Assembly: GCA_028015205.1 (NCBI GenBank)
Contig: CM051521.1
Coordinates: 123,760,614 to 123,824,613, forward strand
Length of the DNA: 64,000 bases
Reading direction: 5' to 3'
From: Mytilisepta virgata
Lineage: Eukaryota > Mollusca > Bivalvia > Mytilida > Mytilidae
The position numbers were made by a program, and so were the translations under genes. Positions 9,873 through 22,190 of the stretch are shown here, one piece after another (positions within the stretch are counted from its first letter, which is position 1; every line of letters starts with the position of its first letter). A model generated the notes under the pieces. That model searched no databases and was not told where the DNA came from. It saw only the letters and a program-made list of their open reading frames with translations.

Positions 9873-12623
9873 ATGATGGTAGATCCTGTTTTCTGGAATT
9901 GTGAAAGAGTTGGGGAGTTTCTTGAAGATAATGGCTTTCAGGAATATAAAAATAAACTATGCGATGAAAATAAAATTGACGGTCGTGTATTGCTGTCTCT
10001 AACAGAAAATGATTTACATCAACTTCAAATATCGGCGTTAGGTGATATAAAAAGACTGTTATTTGCCATACAAACTCTGAAGAATGGATATTCACGATTA
10101 TCTTACCAAAATTCATTTTATAGAGCAGACTGTCAGTCTTCATGTTCATCTGAAAGTTCACACATTTTAGAAATACTCGAATCCTCCGAAGATGAGAAAC
10201 ACACGAATAATCCCAGACATAACATTGACCAAGAACTGTGGAAAACAGGAATCAGTATAGTCTATGCAATATTTGTTCATTTTGTTACCAGTTTCGCTAT
10301 TATAGTTGCTCAGGAACGAATGCCTAACAAAAAGAACTATCGACCTCTTCCTGATGTAATTTTGGACAGTATACCATTTATACCATGGGCGTATAAAGTT
10401 ACGGAGGGAGTAATATTAGCTGGATTTATTACATTTTTCCTGGTTCTCTTGTTTCATAAATATAGGTATGTATATATTCTCTATTGACCATGGTTTAGAT
10501 TCACTGTATTAACTCAGAGGCCCGGAGGGCCGAGGATCAATACAACCTACCTAGAATCTCACTGTTCACGTTTGGTGTTGTTTCATTCTATATCATCTAT
10601 AACTTATATTCCGAATTTTAAGATTTACTTCAAATAAAACCATTTACTGACAAATCGGATGTGGCTGTTCGTGTTATTTCAGATTTATCTTACTATCTTA
10701 CAAGTTAAAAGTGGCTGTATATCTTGTTCCTGAGATTTATCTTAATAAATAAATGCGAAAAGTTACATTTCAGTGTATTTTGTTTCAGATTTATCCTATT
10801 AAGACGGATGTTAGTTATAGCAGCATCCATATTTTTATTCCGCAGCCTATGTGTGTTCATTACCTCACTACCAATGCCTCAGGAACATTTAAATTGTGAT
10901 AATCTAGTAAGTATTTTCATATATCACTAATTGTAATCTTATCATATTATTCAAAATTATATGTGAACATCTTTATTTTAAAGTACTCTCTGAAAGCATT
11001 TATATAGCTTATTATCTTGTTTCACCGTAGAAAGTCTGAAATCTTCATATATTTACCCTTTGGATCTACTATACGAAAAAGATTGTCCTCAAATGATTTC
11101 TGCGCAGGTTAACCGTTTCCTGTTTTAGAGGTGAAACTTTTAAAGTCCTTTTTGGGGCATATAACTGACAAATTTCTTTCTTGCAGGTTTTCAAAAATGG
11201 CTGGGAAAGACTATCAAGAGCAGTAGAGATTTACACTGGTATGGGAATGAAGGTCTCTGGGCTAAAAACCTGTGGAGATTATATGTTCAGCGGACATACT
11301 GTAACAATCACTCTGCTTATCTTTCTTATTAATGAATGTAAGTATGAATAAGTAGATCTCTACTAACACAGACATTTAATATTGGTTGACAGGTATGAAA
11401 AAACCGTTTCCCAAATGAAAATGGACCTGTTCCGTTGATGTTATCCAGAAAAAAATTCCTCATACCGGATTTGACATGAGCAGCATGGCGGGTGTCCTAC
11501 ATGAAGCAGAGACTGCTTACTCTTCCGGAGCACCTGAGTCTAACCCCTGTTTTTTTCATGGGGTCCATGTTGTTCATATGTTTTTAGTTTTTAATTGTAG
11601 TGCATGTATTGTTTTGGTCTTTTCGTTGTTTTTTGGAGTTTGTCAGTCGTTTCGATTTCCCCCTCCTTCGAATATCCCTTTGATATTTCTTGCCTTTACT
11701 TAACAAAGAAGAATATGACAGTTTATTCCCAAAAATGTCTTAGATGTTTTTAAAGTCACAATGAAATGTTAAGGAGTTATGAACGAATTGACGTCTATGA
11801 ATTTTTGTGAATAATGCAGTGATACTATAATAGCGAACTAGTATGCATTATTGTTTAGGGTCCAGCTGAAGCCTGCCTCCAGGTGCGGGATTTTTCGCTT
11901 TGAGCTGTTTTCTGCTCTTTGGTCGGGTTGTTGTCTCTTTGACACATCCTCCGTTTCCTTTCTCTGTTCTATACATGTGCCTTCTTAAAAACGAAAGCAT
12001 ATAAATTCCGTTAATTTTATTTTATACAATCATGTAGACTTGCAACAAGTCCCCTCCTTTTTAGCTCACCTGGCCTAAAAGGCCATGTGAGCTTCTGTCA
12101 TCACTTTATTAAGCCCTTTCTGGAAGTCAAATAGTCATGATAGAATATATGAAAAGAAACTGCTATCTAGACTTTGTATTATTTACCACCAGGTTCTATC
12201 ACATAAATTTATATTTTCTGACAATGTAGAAAATATTTGCATTTAGATTCCGAGCATTATAGGTATATTTTGTATTTTTCTATTTCAGATACACCTAAAA
12301 GATTTATGATATTACACACACTGGTATGGATTGTAGGTTTATTTGGAATATTTTTTATACTTGCTGGCCACGGACATTACTCAATAGACATAGTCGTGGC
12401 TTTCTATATAGCATCACGAGTATTCCTGTATCACCATGCCATGGCAAATAATATATCGTTAATGACACGGGATCAGCATAGGATGAAAATATGGTTCCCT
12501 GTATTCTACTTCTTTGAATCAAACTGTTATGGAATTATTCCAAATGAATATGAATGGCCATTATTGAAATGGGAAACAATTAAAGTATTTTTGACAAGAG
12601 TCAAGAAGCTGTCTCCATTTTAG
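9873..12623 (+). CDS. SAMD8: Sphingomyelin synthase-related protein (SAMD8/SMSr family)
   Basis: Four coding exons: 9873-10465, 10789-10906, 11187-11337, 12289-12623, all GT-AG, 398 aa (vertebrate SAMD8 is about 415). In that family the enzyme transfers phosphoethanolamine to ceramide in the ER and senses ceramide. Residues about 8-70 form a SAM domain; several membrane helices follow. The family motifs are present: PLPDVILD (158-165); RR-x8-F-x2-R-x6-T (exon 2); [10 protein letters not shown] (266-275); [11 protein letters not shown] (317-327). The predicted lipid-phosphate-phosphatase-type triad is H274, H317, D321. The start is the first ATG after a 5'-UTR acceptor; a second ATG follows directly. 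The last intron contains a Penelope-like tail and a short repeat. The N-terminal SAM domain points to SAMD8 rather than SGMS1/2-like proteins without one. Confidence 0.93.
11383..11705 (+). mobile_element. Penelope-like element, 3' tail only (copy C)
   Basis: Matches the tails at 15440-15757 and 16826-17145: GTTGACAGGTATGAAAAAA, then GCATGGCGGGTGTCCT, GAGACTGCTTACTCTTCC and TTGATATTTCTTGCCTTTAC. It lies in SAMD8 intron 3. No RT remains. The 75-codon frame inside it belongs to the element tail, not to a gene. Confidence 0.75.
12058..12110 (+). mobile_element. 'AGCTCACCTGG' repeat, head fragment
   Basis: The hairpin head (TTTTTAGCTCACCTGGCC, TAAAA, GGCCATGTGAGCTT) plus CATCACTTT is present, then similarity stops. 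It lies in the last SAMD8 intron. Confidence 0.6.
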
Positions 12624-14525
12624 CATTAACCTTTATCATGTTTACACAATTTAATGTTGTGTTTTATTTCAGTCATTGTTGAAATACAAAGTCATAAACT
12701 TTTACTTGTCTTAATTTATTTTATAGTAATACATGTAATGATATTAAAAGTTTTCAGTGCATAAAAAAGTATAATAGTTTTTAGTTACCCCAGATAAGGT
12801 TTCACAAGACTTAATTGGTGATTATATTCAAATCTAGGTCTAAGTTTTACCACGAAAACGAATTCTGAAAGTAGGCAACACTGATGACAAAAAAATATAA
12901 GTCAGATAAAAAATTAATGATAATAATAATAACAAACAATAACACAAAAACAAATAGTTCCAGTGGAACAAATTCCCAAAGAGAATTATTCCGCTTGAAT
13001 TCCGAGCCTTGTTTCAGGAACATATTGCATAGAAATTTGTTTCTTTGGAATTAATTTGACAGAATTTGTTGTCCTGTATGAAATATGAAACCATGCAGAA
13101 CAATCTTACACTCCAGTCAGTTATGAGATCTCGTTTGTCGTTATTACACAAGGCTTCTGTTCTCGTTTATATATATTTTGAAACTACCCCTTTACACATG
13201 TTTACAACGGGGGCAAATTTACACTCACACAAGTAGACATTAAACATACGGTGAGCAATACTATCATTTAATCATTCATTATCAACAAAATTACACATTA
13301 CTCTAAATCTAAATGTTGCCTATTTATTTTGTTTAATGTGACATGTCAGGCTTAATACAATTTGAGAAATATCCTGATTTAATCACGGGTATTTAATTTG
13401 CAATGAGCGACAGCGAGTGGTAAAATATCGGAATAAAGGACATACCCATGGCAAAATCGTGATATTTTCAAGCCACCGTGAATTATTTTTATTCTAACAG
13501 GAAACTTTCTACGACATTTTGAAACGGCGCAACATAGGTATTCAGACACCAAAACGCCATTGCACAACAAAAGTTATACTATCACGTCGATAAAGTTTGT
13601 AGGAAACTTTATACATTTATTCCCCTTGTATTAATGAAATATGAAGATTTGTTCACCCGAGGAAAGTCATGTTTCACGGAGGGAAACATGACTTTTCGAG
13701 GGTGAACAAATTGAGGAAAGTCATGTTTCACGGAGGGAAACATGACTTTTCGAGGGTGAACAAATCGTCATATTTCACTAATGCAAGGGAAATTAATGAT
13801 TTATTCCACTAACTCGAGTTAAATCCTGGGCATTTCGAATAACTGGGATATGATGGTGAAACATGAATCTGAGAAGGAAACACGATGTTTTGTTCAATAT
13901 CACGTGAGAGAGCCTCAACCAATACAATGCGTACATAGCTATGAATTAATATATATAGTGGAATAATACTATTTGACGTTGCACAACAAGCCATCTGACG
14001 TCTGTGACGTTGGAATCAAAATATCAGTATTTTAACATGGATGTAGACTCAGAAAGAATTTGAGGCAGGTCATATTAGAATTATAAAAAGAATATGTGTA
14101 CGTTGTCTTGGAATATTGAATTTATTCGGACACGGCTTATAGAAACAGGTAGAAATGGGAGGTTTGCCGAGCCTTTCTCACCTGTTTCGTGCCGAGTTTG
14201 AATAAATTGTATGCTAAGAAACAATGTACACGTATTCTGTATATCCAGCATCATACAATCTGTCAAAATCACTGGAAAATATTTAATTTCTGCATGAAGC
14301 ATAGCGAGGGGTAAAATTCACAGAAGTATGGCCGGCTCTCGTGGTAAAAGTGGTAAAATAGACTACAAACCAAGGGCGTCCATGAATTATTTCGATTCTA
14401 ATAGAATACTTTATTTTTCAAAATACCAGTGATAATTTTATTGCGTATACAATTATTGCTAAACTCAGAAATAAATTGAAAATTTTGCATTTACTGTGAT
14501 GTACATTTTCAGAGAAATCAAATGA
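12624..14525. other. SAMD8 3' flank and intergenic DNA
   Basis: Starts with the probable SAMD8 3' UTR. AT-rich, with the foldback cluster at 13617-13800 described separately. No other gene seen; short open frames at 13379-14302 lack any domain. Confidence 0.4.
13617..13800. repeat. Nested foldback with a duplicated hairpin
   Basis: Outer inverted arms pair TTAATGAAATATGA and GATTTGTTCACCC with GGGTGAACAAATC and TCATATTTCACTAA. Inside, the hairpin GTCATGTTTC-acggagg-GAAACATGAC occurs twice in tandem, separated by a copy of the outer arm (GGGTGAACAAATT). MITE-like. Confidence 0.65.
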
Positions 14526-15757
14526 TCTATGACAAGTTATTCAAGAAGTGGTATCAATCAAATGTGGATATTAAAGAACTCCAAAGACTTAAAGGATATT
14601 TTACGATCTCGGTCCATTTCAGTCTGTAACAGCATAAAAACATTTGATTTCACTACCCTCTATACCACCATTCCTCATTCACAACTGAAGGAGAAGTTGA
14701 AAGATCTAATCCATCGATGCTTTCAAAATAAAAATGGCAACAACAGATACACATACCTAGTCATTGGTAGAGATAAATCATACTTTGTTAAAAACCACTC
14801 TAAATCTAACAAAAAATATACAGAGGACGAAATTGTCCTGATGATTGAATTTTTGATCGACAACATATTTGTTCAATTTGGTGGACGTGTTTTCCAACAG
14901 ACAATTGGCATTCCTATGGGTACTAATTATGCGCCACTACTGGCCGACATGTTCCTTTACTCATATGAGGCAGACTTTCTTGACGGGCTTCTTAAGGAAA
15001 AACAGTTAGCCCGTACCTTTAATTTCAGCTTCCGCTACATAGATGATGTTTTATCACTCAACAATTCAAGTTTTGGGAATTTCTTACATCTCATCTATCC
15101 CAATGAGCTCGAAATTAAGGATACTGCCAAGTCTGCATCTTATCTTGACCTTCACCTCGAAATTGACACCAGAGGAAGGTTGAATACAAAACTTTACGAC
15201 AAACGGGATGACTTTGACTTTCCAATCGTCAACTTTCCATTTTTGAGCGGCAATATTCCAGAAGCGCCGGCACATGGAGTATATATTTCACAACTCATAC
15301 GTTATTCTAGAGCTTGTGAAATATAAATTGACTTCCTGGACAGAGCCCGGCTCCTGACAGAAAAGTTGCTCAGACAGGGGTACATTACTCCTAAGCTGAA
15401 GTCATCCTTATTAAAGTTTTATGGACGTCATCATGACTTGTTGACAGGTATGAAAAAAAAGTTTTCCAAATGAAAATGGACCTGTTCCATTGATATTATC
15501 CCCTCCTCATACCGGATTTGACATGGGCAGCATGGCGGGTGTCCTGCAGGAAGCAGAGACTGCTTACTCTTCCGGAACACCTGAGTCTACCCCCAGTTTT
15601 TTGGTGGGGTCCATGTTGTTCATACGTTTTTAGTTTTTAATTGTAGTGCATGTATTGTTTTGGTCTTGTCTTCGTTGTTCTCCGGAGTTTGTCAGTTGTT
15701 ACGATTTTTACTCTCCTTCGAATATCCCTTTGGTATTTCTTGACTTTACTATGAGAG
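14526..15757 (+). mobile_element. Penelope-like element copy A (RT plus 3' tail)
   Basis: RT frame 14529-15326, a further RT end piece to about 15470 after a stop, then the conserved tail to about 15757 that is shared with copies B and C. Its left edge matches the left edge of copy F at the level of the protein (NQMWILKN). No GIY-YIG endonuclease is visible downstream of the RT. Confidence 0.8.
14529..15326 (+). pseudogene. Penelope-like reverse transcriptase fragment
   Basis: 265 codons. Order of motifs: NQMWILKN; TFDFTTLYTTIPH; a long insert; FGGRVFQQTIGIPMGTN with YAPLLADMFLYSYE; catalytic FRYIDDVLSL; ASYLDLHLEID; KLYDKRDDFDFPIVNFPF; ISQLIRYSRAC. These are the RT motifs of Penelope-like retroelements (YIDD box). 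The frame then meets a stop; the same frame continues immediately with the family's usual C-terminal region (LLRQGYITPKLKSS and KFYGRHHDL), so the stop at 15324-15326 is a disabling mutation. N-terminal part missing. Not a host gene. Confidence 0.8.
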
Positions 15758-16574
15758 TAACTTAGAAGCCGATGTGTTATGTTTCAGCAATGAAAACTTA
15801 AAAGTTACATATGTTTTTAATCAGTGCTGTTTTTATAATGGTAATTTACCCATGAAAATTTCACGGAAACTGCTCAAAACTTCTCCCATGTGAAAGTTTA
15901 TAGGAATATCTCATTCAATCAAATGAAGTTATTTTTTTAAAATATTTCGGAGATATTTTTTGCACGGATAAAGGGGGCTTATATATCCTTTTGCTACAAA
16001 ATATCTTCCCGGCTGCAAGACTGCAAACTATACATCAATTTTAGTTTGATATCCCTGAATGTTCATTGAATAAACAATGGTGTGATAAACAATATTTTCT
16101 GAAACCTATAGATAGATTTACCCACCAAATCAAGGGCCCACAAGGGGCATGTTTTTCAATAGACATATAAACACTTCTTTTGGAAAACTTGGATAATGTG
16201 TTGAATCTAAGAACACTGTTAACATTTAGACGTTATTTAATTTTTGTAATGAGAGCATGTCATGGATTAATTCACGTTTTAGAGAAAATGTTTAAAAGCA
16301 ATTTACTTTTTTCCTATGTTTCTATAATTTCTCTCTGTATTGTCAGTGTTTCATCCGAAACTGAAACCAACGGATCAAAGTGCAATGTCAGCTAACGCAA
16401 AAATGGTCTTAATATGATCATTATGAATGTCTTAAGATTTATACCAATCTCAGGATTACGTTAGATCATACATGGCATGTTGTATAATCTTAATTCCTTA
16501 AAAAAATCTTTATCCATGGCTTTGTTGAAAAGTTAAGGAAATCTTTGCCTCATATTAAGAAAGAGGCAAGCTAC
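15758..16574. other. AT-rich DNA between two Penelope-like copies
   Basis: No exon or repeat family recognised. A 71-codon open frame at 16180-16395 (+) has no domain signature. Confidence 0.4.
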
Positions 16575-17145
16575 ACGACTGTATCACCTCGAAATTGACA
16601 CCAGAGGAAGGCTGAATACAAAACTACGACAAACGGGATGACTTTGACTTTCCAATTGTCAACTTCCCATTTTTGAGCCGTAACCCATACGTTATGCCAG
16701 AGGTTGTGAAATATACATTGACTTTCTGGACAGAGCCCCGCTTATGACAGAAACGTTGCTCAGATAGGGGTATGTTGCTCCTGTTAGAGTCATCCCTATT
16801 AAAGTTGGATGTCATCATGACTTGGTTGACAGGTATGAAAAAAAACCGTTTTCCAAATGAAAATGGACCTGTTCCATTGATGTTGTCCCTTCCTCATACC
16901 GGATTTGACATTGGCGGAATTGCGGGTGTCCTGTTTGAAGCAGAGACTGCTTACTCTTCCAGAACACCTGACGGTCTATCCCCGCTTTTTTAGCGGGGTC
17001 CACTGTTGTTCATATGTTTTTAGTTTTTAATTGTAGTACTTGTATTGTTTTGGTCTTGTCTTCGTTGTTCTCCGGAGTTTGTCAGTTGTTTCGATTTCCC
17101 CCTCCTTTGAATATCCCTTAATTTTGGTATTTCTTGACTTTTACT
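16575..17145 (+). mobile_element. Penelope-like element copy B (truncated)
   Basis: Begins inside the RT at the sequence for LEIDTRGRLNTKL, has a deletion before the RYARGCE segment, several stops and frame changes, then the shared tail from about 16826. More decayed than copy A and 5'-truncated. About 370 bp upstream of the MOSMO start. Confidence 0.75.
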
Positions 17146-17513
17146 TCTAAAAACCTTGTAAAAACCAGGGATCATATAATACTAATTCATATACAGTTCA
17201 TATAGAATTTTTTTTAAATGGTAAAATTTAAGATATTATGAAATGATCATGAAAAATTGTTGTTATTCTCTGTATCCAAAATATAACATGGTTGCCACTG
17301 GGTATTTTTTTTATTTTTTTGCTTTATTGCTGCATTGTTGTGCGGGGCCTGTAATCTGTTTTTAGTATTACCTTTTGTTGGACTGGTTTCCTGTCTCGAA
17401 AAAAAAACCATGAAGAACCAGTTTATGCAGTTGAACAAATATGTTTACATTTGCAATTTATAGAAATTAACAACACCAAACTTTCATAAACTGTTGAATA
17501 ACATTTAACGAAA

Positions 17514-20500
17514 ATGGACAGATTAAGTATAATATCTGGAGCTCTATTTTTGACGGCTGATGTGTTTGCAGTTGCCAGTCTTGCAATGCCAAGATGGATT
17601 GTTTCAGACATAGGAGGTTAATAAAATTTTGCTTTTGTTTGGATGAAGAAATTTTTATTATGTCTATGATCCTCTTATTATTCAATTAAGGAATATAATT
17701 CAGTTTGCTTCTGATCTTCTCCAATCTCATTGGCATTGCTCAACTCACAGTAGACCACAGGGGCTCGTTACAGTTGACACAGTATGTCATCTGTGACTGA
17801 TCCTGCCCGATCTATAATACCATAACAAAAGGGAGGAATCAATTCCGATAGCCCCAAATTTCAAATCGCCAGAATTTTTTCTCTTCTCCATCCAGTCTGC
17901 TTTTTTGGTCATTTCTGGAGTAAAATGATTATATTTTAACAAAATGCCTACCTTTTAGCTCTAAGTTCCCACCAAATGGTTGTATTGGCTCATTTTAGTC
18001 CCATTTCTGATGAAATCAGAACTTCACTGTCAAGAAGTGACCCACATTTGTATAATTTCGGCCAAATTTGACATATCCATTCAGGAGATAATTTGGAACT
18101 CACCAGAGTTTTCCTATCCTCACATACTTGACCCCAAAGGTATTCCAATAAAAAAAGTTAGGGGCCAGATCAGTCAGAGATGACATACCGGGTCAATTGT
18201 AACGAGCCCCTGTGAGTAGACCAAATGATTCTGTCTCAAAAATCAATATTTTCCTATTTTTAATTTTTTTCTATGTACGATTTATAGAAAAAAAATTAAA
18301 AATAGAAAAATATCAATTTTTGAGACAGAATCATTCAATCTATACTCGCAGCCACTGGGATTTGTCATGATATTGGTAGTATATAACAGAAAACGATTAA
18401 TACTGGTAATCTAAATCAATCCCGCTTTATTTTTAAGAACGATTCATTTGTATGAAGTATTTAATAAACTGAGGAAAATTCCAAATAGGGACATTAGAGG
18501 CAATTCTTGATTCTGGCTAGTTAAATTTTCTCAAATTTTTTTCCTCTAAAATTAAAATGCCAATTCTTTTCAAAGTTTATTAGAATGATGATTTAGAGAT
18601 CCTTTACAAAGATTAATCATTTGGTATTTAGGGAGTGGCAGCCACAGCAGCAAATTGGTTTGCATTGAAGTCTGGGAAATCAACTTTATCATCTCCTCTG
18701 AGATATTGCAAGACCAGTAACCAAACTTGGCAGGAATAATGTATTGAAGGTTCTATATAAATAAACCTCATTTCATTTGGATAGGGTGAAAAACCTGGCT
18801 GCCACAGGCAATTCTTGATTCTGATTACTAAAATTTTCAAATTCTTCTTTTCTAAAACAACAATGCTAAATCTTCAAACTTTATAGGGATGATAATTGGG
18901 AGACCCTCTAAAAAGATTCCTTATTTGGTGTGGTATACATGGAGTCTATGGTGGCACAGAAACCTACAGGAAATCAAAGTCTCTGAAACAACAAAGCCAA
19001 TATTAACAAAATTTACTAGGAATAGTATAATATGGAAGGTTCTGATTGACTAAGTCTTGATATATAAACAATATTAAGTATGCTGTCTGTAATCTACTTC
19101 ATTATCCAGGTGATGTGAGCAATTCAGGCTCACTTGAGCCTCTACATCGATCTAGTTTATTCATGATACATGTAGCAGGATTGGACTTACATATCAGGGA
19201 AATGAATTGTACAGACACATGCATCTAGCCTTGAAATAAATTATTATCATGCGGAATAGGAGAGAAATAGGTCTGTCATGGATCTTTACCAGAATTTCAA
19301 TTTCTCCAATTTTTTGTCCCATATTCTTTCTAGGCAAATTTTCAATTTCCTGTAGATGTGAATTGATTGACCCCAGGTTCAACTTAAGTCTGTGATTCCT
19401 TTTATTTTAATTAACCAGTTTGAACTAGCTAGGTCCTTGTTAATATTACTATTTTTACACATTAATAGATATTACTGATATACACCCGAAAAGCTTTTTA
19501 AAAAATGGGGTCACAGATTTCGTTTTCATGCTAAAAGGGTTTAAAAAATGGAAAAATAGTGGGAAATTTACAAAGACATATAGCAATGTATAGGGAAAAC
19601 GCCAACTTTTGACGGTATTTTTTTCTATTCGCCTTGTGATATCCAGATCATGATAAAAAACTAATTACATGTATTCCTGATGAAATATCGTTTATTTTGA
19701 TACAAAAAAATACACATGTACCGGATCTCGTAAAGTAAAGACCCCTTAAACTGTAAAAAATGACGACAGGAGACGTTACAGCTTGACGTTACCATGTATG
19801 TTAGTGTGCAATGTTTAAAAACCACAAAAAACATTGTTTTATCTAAATTCATCAACAGTTCATCAAACTGTAAAGTGTGAACAGACGGACTGACAAGAGT
19901 TTAATTATTTATAATGCAAAGGATACCATAAATTAGTTGTAACTGTAGGCTTTTGCACTTTTGACATACTTTGAGTTTACCGGCAGTATATCCTAATTCA
20001 ACAATTCTGTGCCCATGTGACCAATTGATATATATATGAGTCTTCTGTTTGTATTTCACACACATCATGTGTCGTCCTTTTACTTTTTACAACACTTTTT
20101 CTTCTTCTAAAAACCATGTTTTTTTGCCGACTTGGAAGCATTGGATTTTTGCTCTAATTCTTCTCTTTCCTATTTTGTATTATTACCAACTTTTAGACAT
20201 TGGCGATTTAAAAAATAGCGTTTAACCATCATATTTTGTGATTTGTTAGATTTGGGTGAATGACAATCTATTGTATCTCTATAATGTTTTTAGATCATGT
20301 ATTTTATAAACAAAATCCAGTTTTGACAAATGAAAGTAAACTTACAAAAGTATCAAAGGCCGCATAAGAGAGAATGTTTTGTTTTCAGAAATAATTATGT
20401 TTTTTTATTATTTTGATTTATAATTTAAGTCATTGTCGTATCCCTTTCAGTATTCTTCCCGTTCTTTGAACACATAGAATAGGTTTACACTCGATATAAC

Positions 20501-21478
20501 ATTAGGAACTATAACTCTTATCGTAATGTCCTATATATTGTAATGTCCCACCTTAACAAGGATTAGAACTTTCATTTTCTATCCTGAAAACTTATATATT
20601 TCATTTCTTATCCAATTTTTCGTCATATTGGAAAGAGTAAAATTGTCATTTCCGATATGTAAAAGCTTTAAGTGTGGTCTAACTTTTAATGACTGCAGAC
20701 CTTTTGAAAAAAAAATTTCTTTGCCTCAAAATTACATTTTGAGTAATTATTTTTTCAGGACGTACGTACATTGGTCTGTTGAAATCATGTATTGAAATGT
20801 ATGGACAACAACAGAGTGAGATGTGTTTTACACCTACACCAATACGAGCTGAGTGGATATTGACATTTATCTGTATTATTCTTGGTATTATGTGTGTGAC
20901 CACAACAATTATATTATTAGTTGTATCTCAATGGAGATACAGAGTCATGAAACATGCAAGGTGGCTTGGATTTGCCGCTAGTAAGTATTTGAATAGAAAT
21001 GGTGAAGTAAATCTAATGCCAGATCTTTAGCTATGTTAACGTTGCAGGACTGAAGATTTGACTTGGAACAGATTTCTGATTTGTAATTTTATATACCGTT
21101 ATGTATTTTAAAGTTATTCATAAAGCTGCAAAAGTGTTCGTGTTAGGATTTGGCTACATCATAGGAATAGATGTTGAATTAATACATGTAGTTATTTTCG
21201 ATATTTTTAAGCCATAAATTAACAAAAAATGTATACATGTCATGATGTGCAACTATTTGTGTGTAAGAAGAGTTCTTATTTCCATTTCAGTGATCCTGTT
21301 TTGTAAAGCTGCCGTTGTGTTCCCTATAGGATTTAACATGGAACAGATTGGTGGAGAGCCTTACCAGCTACCAAATAATTACCAAGTTGGAATCTCGTAC
21401 ATTTTCTTTGTGTTAGCTTTATGGATTACAGTTGTATCGGAGTTATTTGCTAGTAAAGTTTGCTTACCACATTTTTAA
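17514..21478 (+). CDS. MOSMO: Modulator of Smoothened (MOSMO), four-pass membrane protein
   Basis: Three exons: 17514-17616, 20759-20980, 21291-21478; 170 aa (vertebrate MOSMO about 167). In vertebrates MOSMO acts with MEGF8 and MGRN1 to remove Smoothened from the cell surface and cilium, damping Hedgehog signalling. Sequence support: the N-terminus MDRLSIISGALFLTADVFAV, then MPRW, a cysteine-bearing first loop, EWILTFICIILGI, the ARWLGF stretch, MILFCKAAVVFPIGF spanning the last junction, GGEPYQLPNN in the second loop, and a KVCLP ending. All are at positions expected for the family. Four hydrophobic helices. Junction phases are consistent (1/2, 1/2). Intron 1 holds a TIR element, a foldback and a repeat. 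The exon 1 donor (GTTAAT) is weak. Confidence 0.92.
17756..18213. mobile_element. Non-autonomous TIR element (~460 bp)
   Basis: Inverted ends of about 53 bp: left ACAGGGGCTCGTTACAGTTG then GTATGTCATCTGTGACTGATC; right end carries the complement (GATCAGTCAGAGATGACATAC then CAATTGTAACGAGCCCCTGT). No transposase inside. Lies in MOSMO intron 1. MITE-like. Confidence 0.7.
18226..18333. repeat. Near-perfect foldback, ~48-bp arms
   Basis: Arms start with TGATTCTGTCTCAAAAATCA and end with its complement TTTTGAGACAGAATCA, joined by a loop of about ten bases (TGTACGATTTA). Directly abuts the TIR element at 17756-18213. Confidence 0.75.
18480..19142 (+). mobile_element. 'AGCTCACCTGG' repeat, headless copy
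   Basis: Ends with CCAGGTGATGTGAGCAATTC then AGGCTCACTTGAGCCTC, the family tail. Upstream phrases (TTGATTCTGGCTAG, ATTTTCTCAAATTTTTTTCC) repeat at 18515 and 18810. Lies in MOSMO intron 1. Confidence 0.55.
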
Positions 21479-22190
21479 CTTCGGTTTTCAGATGACAGAA
21501 GAGGATTAATTGCTTGATTTATTTTTGAATATTCAAGAGATTTAGTAATTGTCCTGTCTGTTGTATACAACAGTAGTAATTTACTTTCACTATACGCAAG
21601 ATGTGTTTCAATAAAACTGTACATGTTTGGTTGAGACACATACAGAAATAATCAAGTAATCAACTGATTTAGTATGTTGGTATTACATTTATTAACATCC
21701 GTCTGCCAATATCAAAGTGGTCACGTGTAAGTTATTACATGTATTAAAATGGAAGAATACAATGTACATTGTACATATACCTTAGTGTTTAGTTAAATTA
21801 GGGCATATTGTGAAAGGAATGAGACATTACTATGTTTACATGTTATTCAGTGTATGGAGTTAAATAAGGGCTATGTGTCATGTAGTGAATCACATCAAAA
21901 CGTTTTAATTGGGAACAGTGCAATAGTTTCTTCTTGATGAACATTTTGTGAGGATTGTAAGTCTTGGATGGATAGCTTAATTATTTGTGCATTTTTATGT
22001 AGGTGTAATTATTCACTGTTATTAAAACAAAGTACCAGGTAAAAGTGACAAATTTTTTATTCGTATGATCAGTATGTACTTACCTGCATAGCAGTGTCAA
22101 TACATGTAAAGATAACTATCTGTTATCTTGTATTACACATTTTTCACTTGCCTGCTATGAAAGTTGCTGACGGCAAGACAGAGGTATTGC
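21479..22190. other. MOSMO 3' flank
   Basis: Probable 3' UTR and intergenic DNA. An AATAAA signal appears near 21610. Nothing else is supported. Confidence 0.4.

Noticed and set aside
10672..10720. Alternative SAMD8 exon after an acceptor-like TTATTTCAG
   Set aside because: The sequence resembles the start of exon 2 (ATTTATCTTAC versus ATTTATCCTAT) but loses coding similarity at once and has no donor. The 10789 acceptor gives the conserved protein.
11476..11703. Open frame of 75 codons
   Set aside because: It lies in the shared 3' tail of Penelope-like copies; copies A and B do not keep the same frame open, so it is not a gene.
14526..17145. Hammerhead ribozyme associated with Penelope-like elements
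   Set aside because: Such ribozymes are known in this class, but I found no CTGATGA / GAAA core with suitable stems near any copy; the CTGATGA occurrences at about 18006 and 19678 lack the rest.
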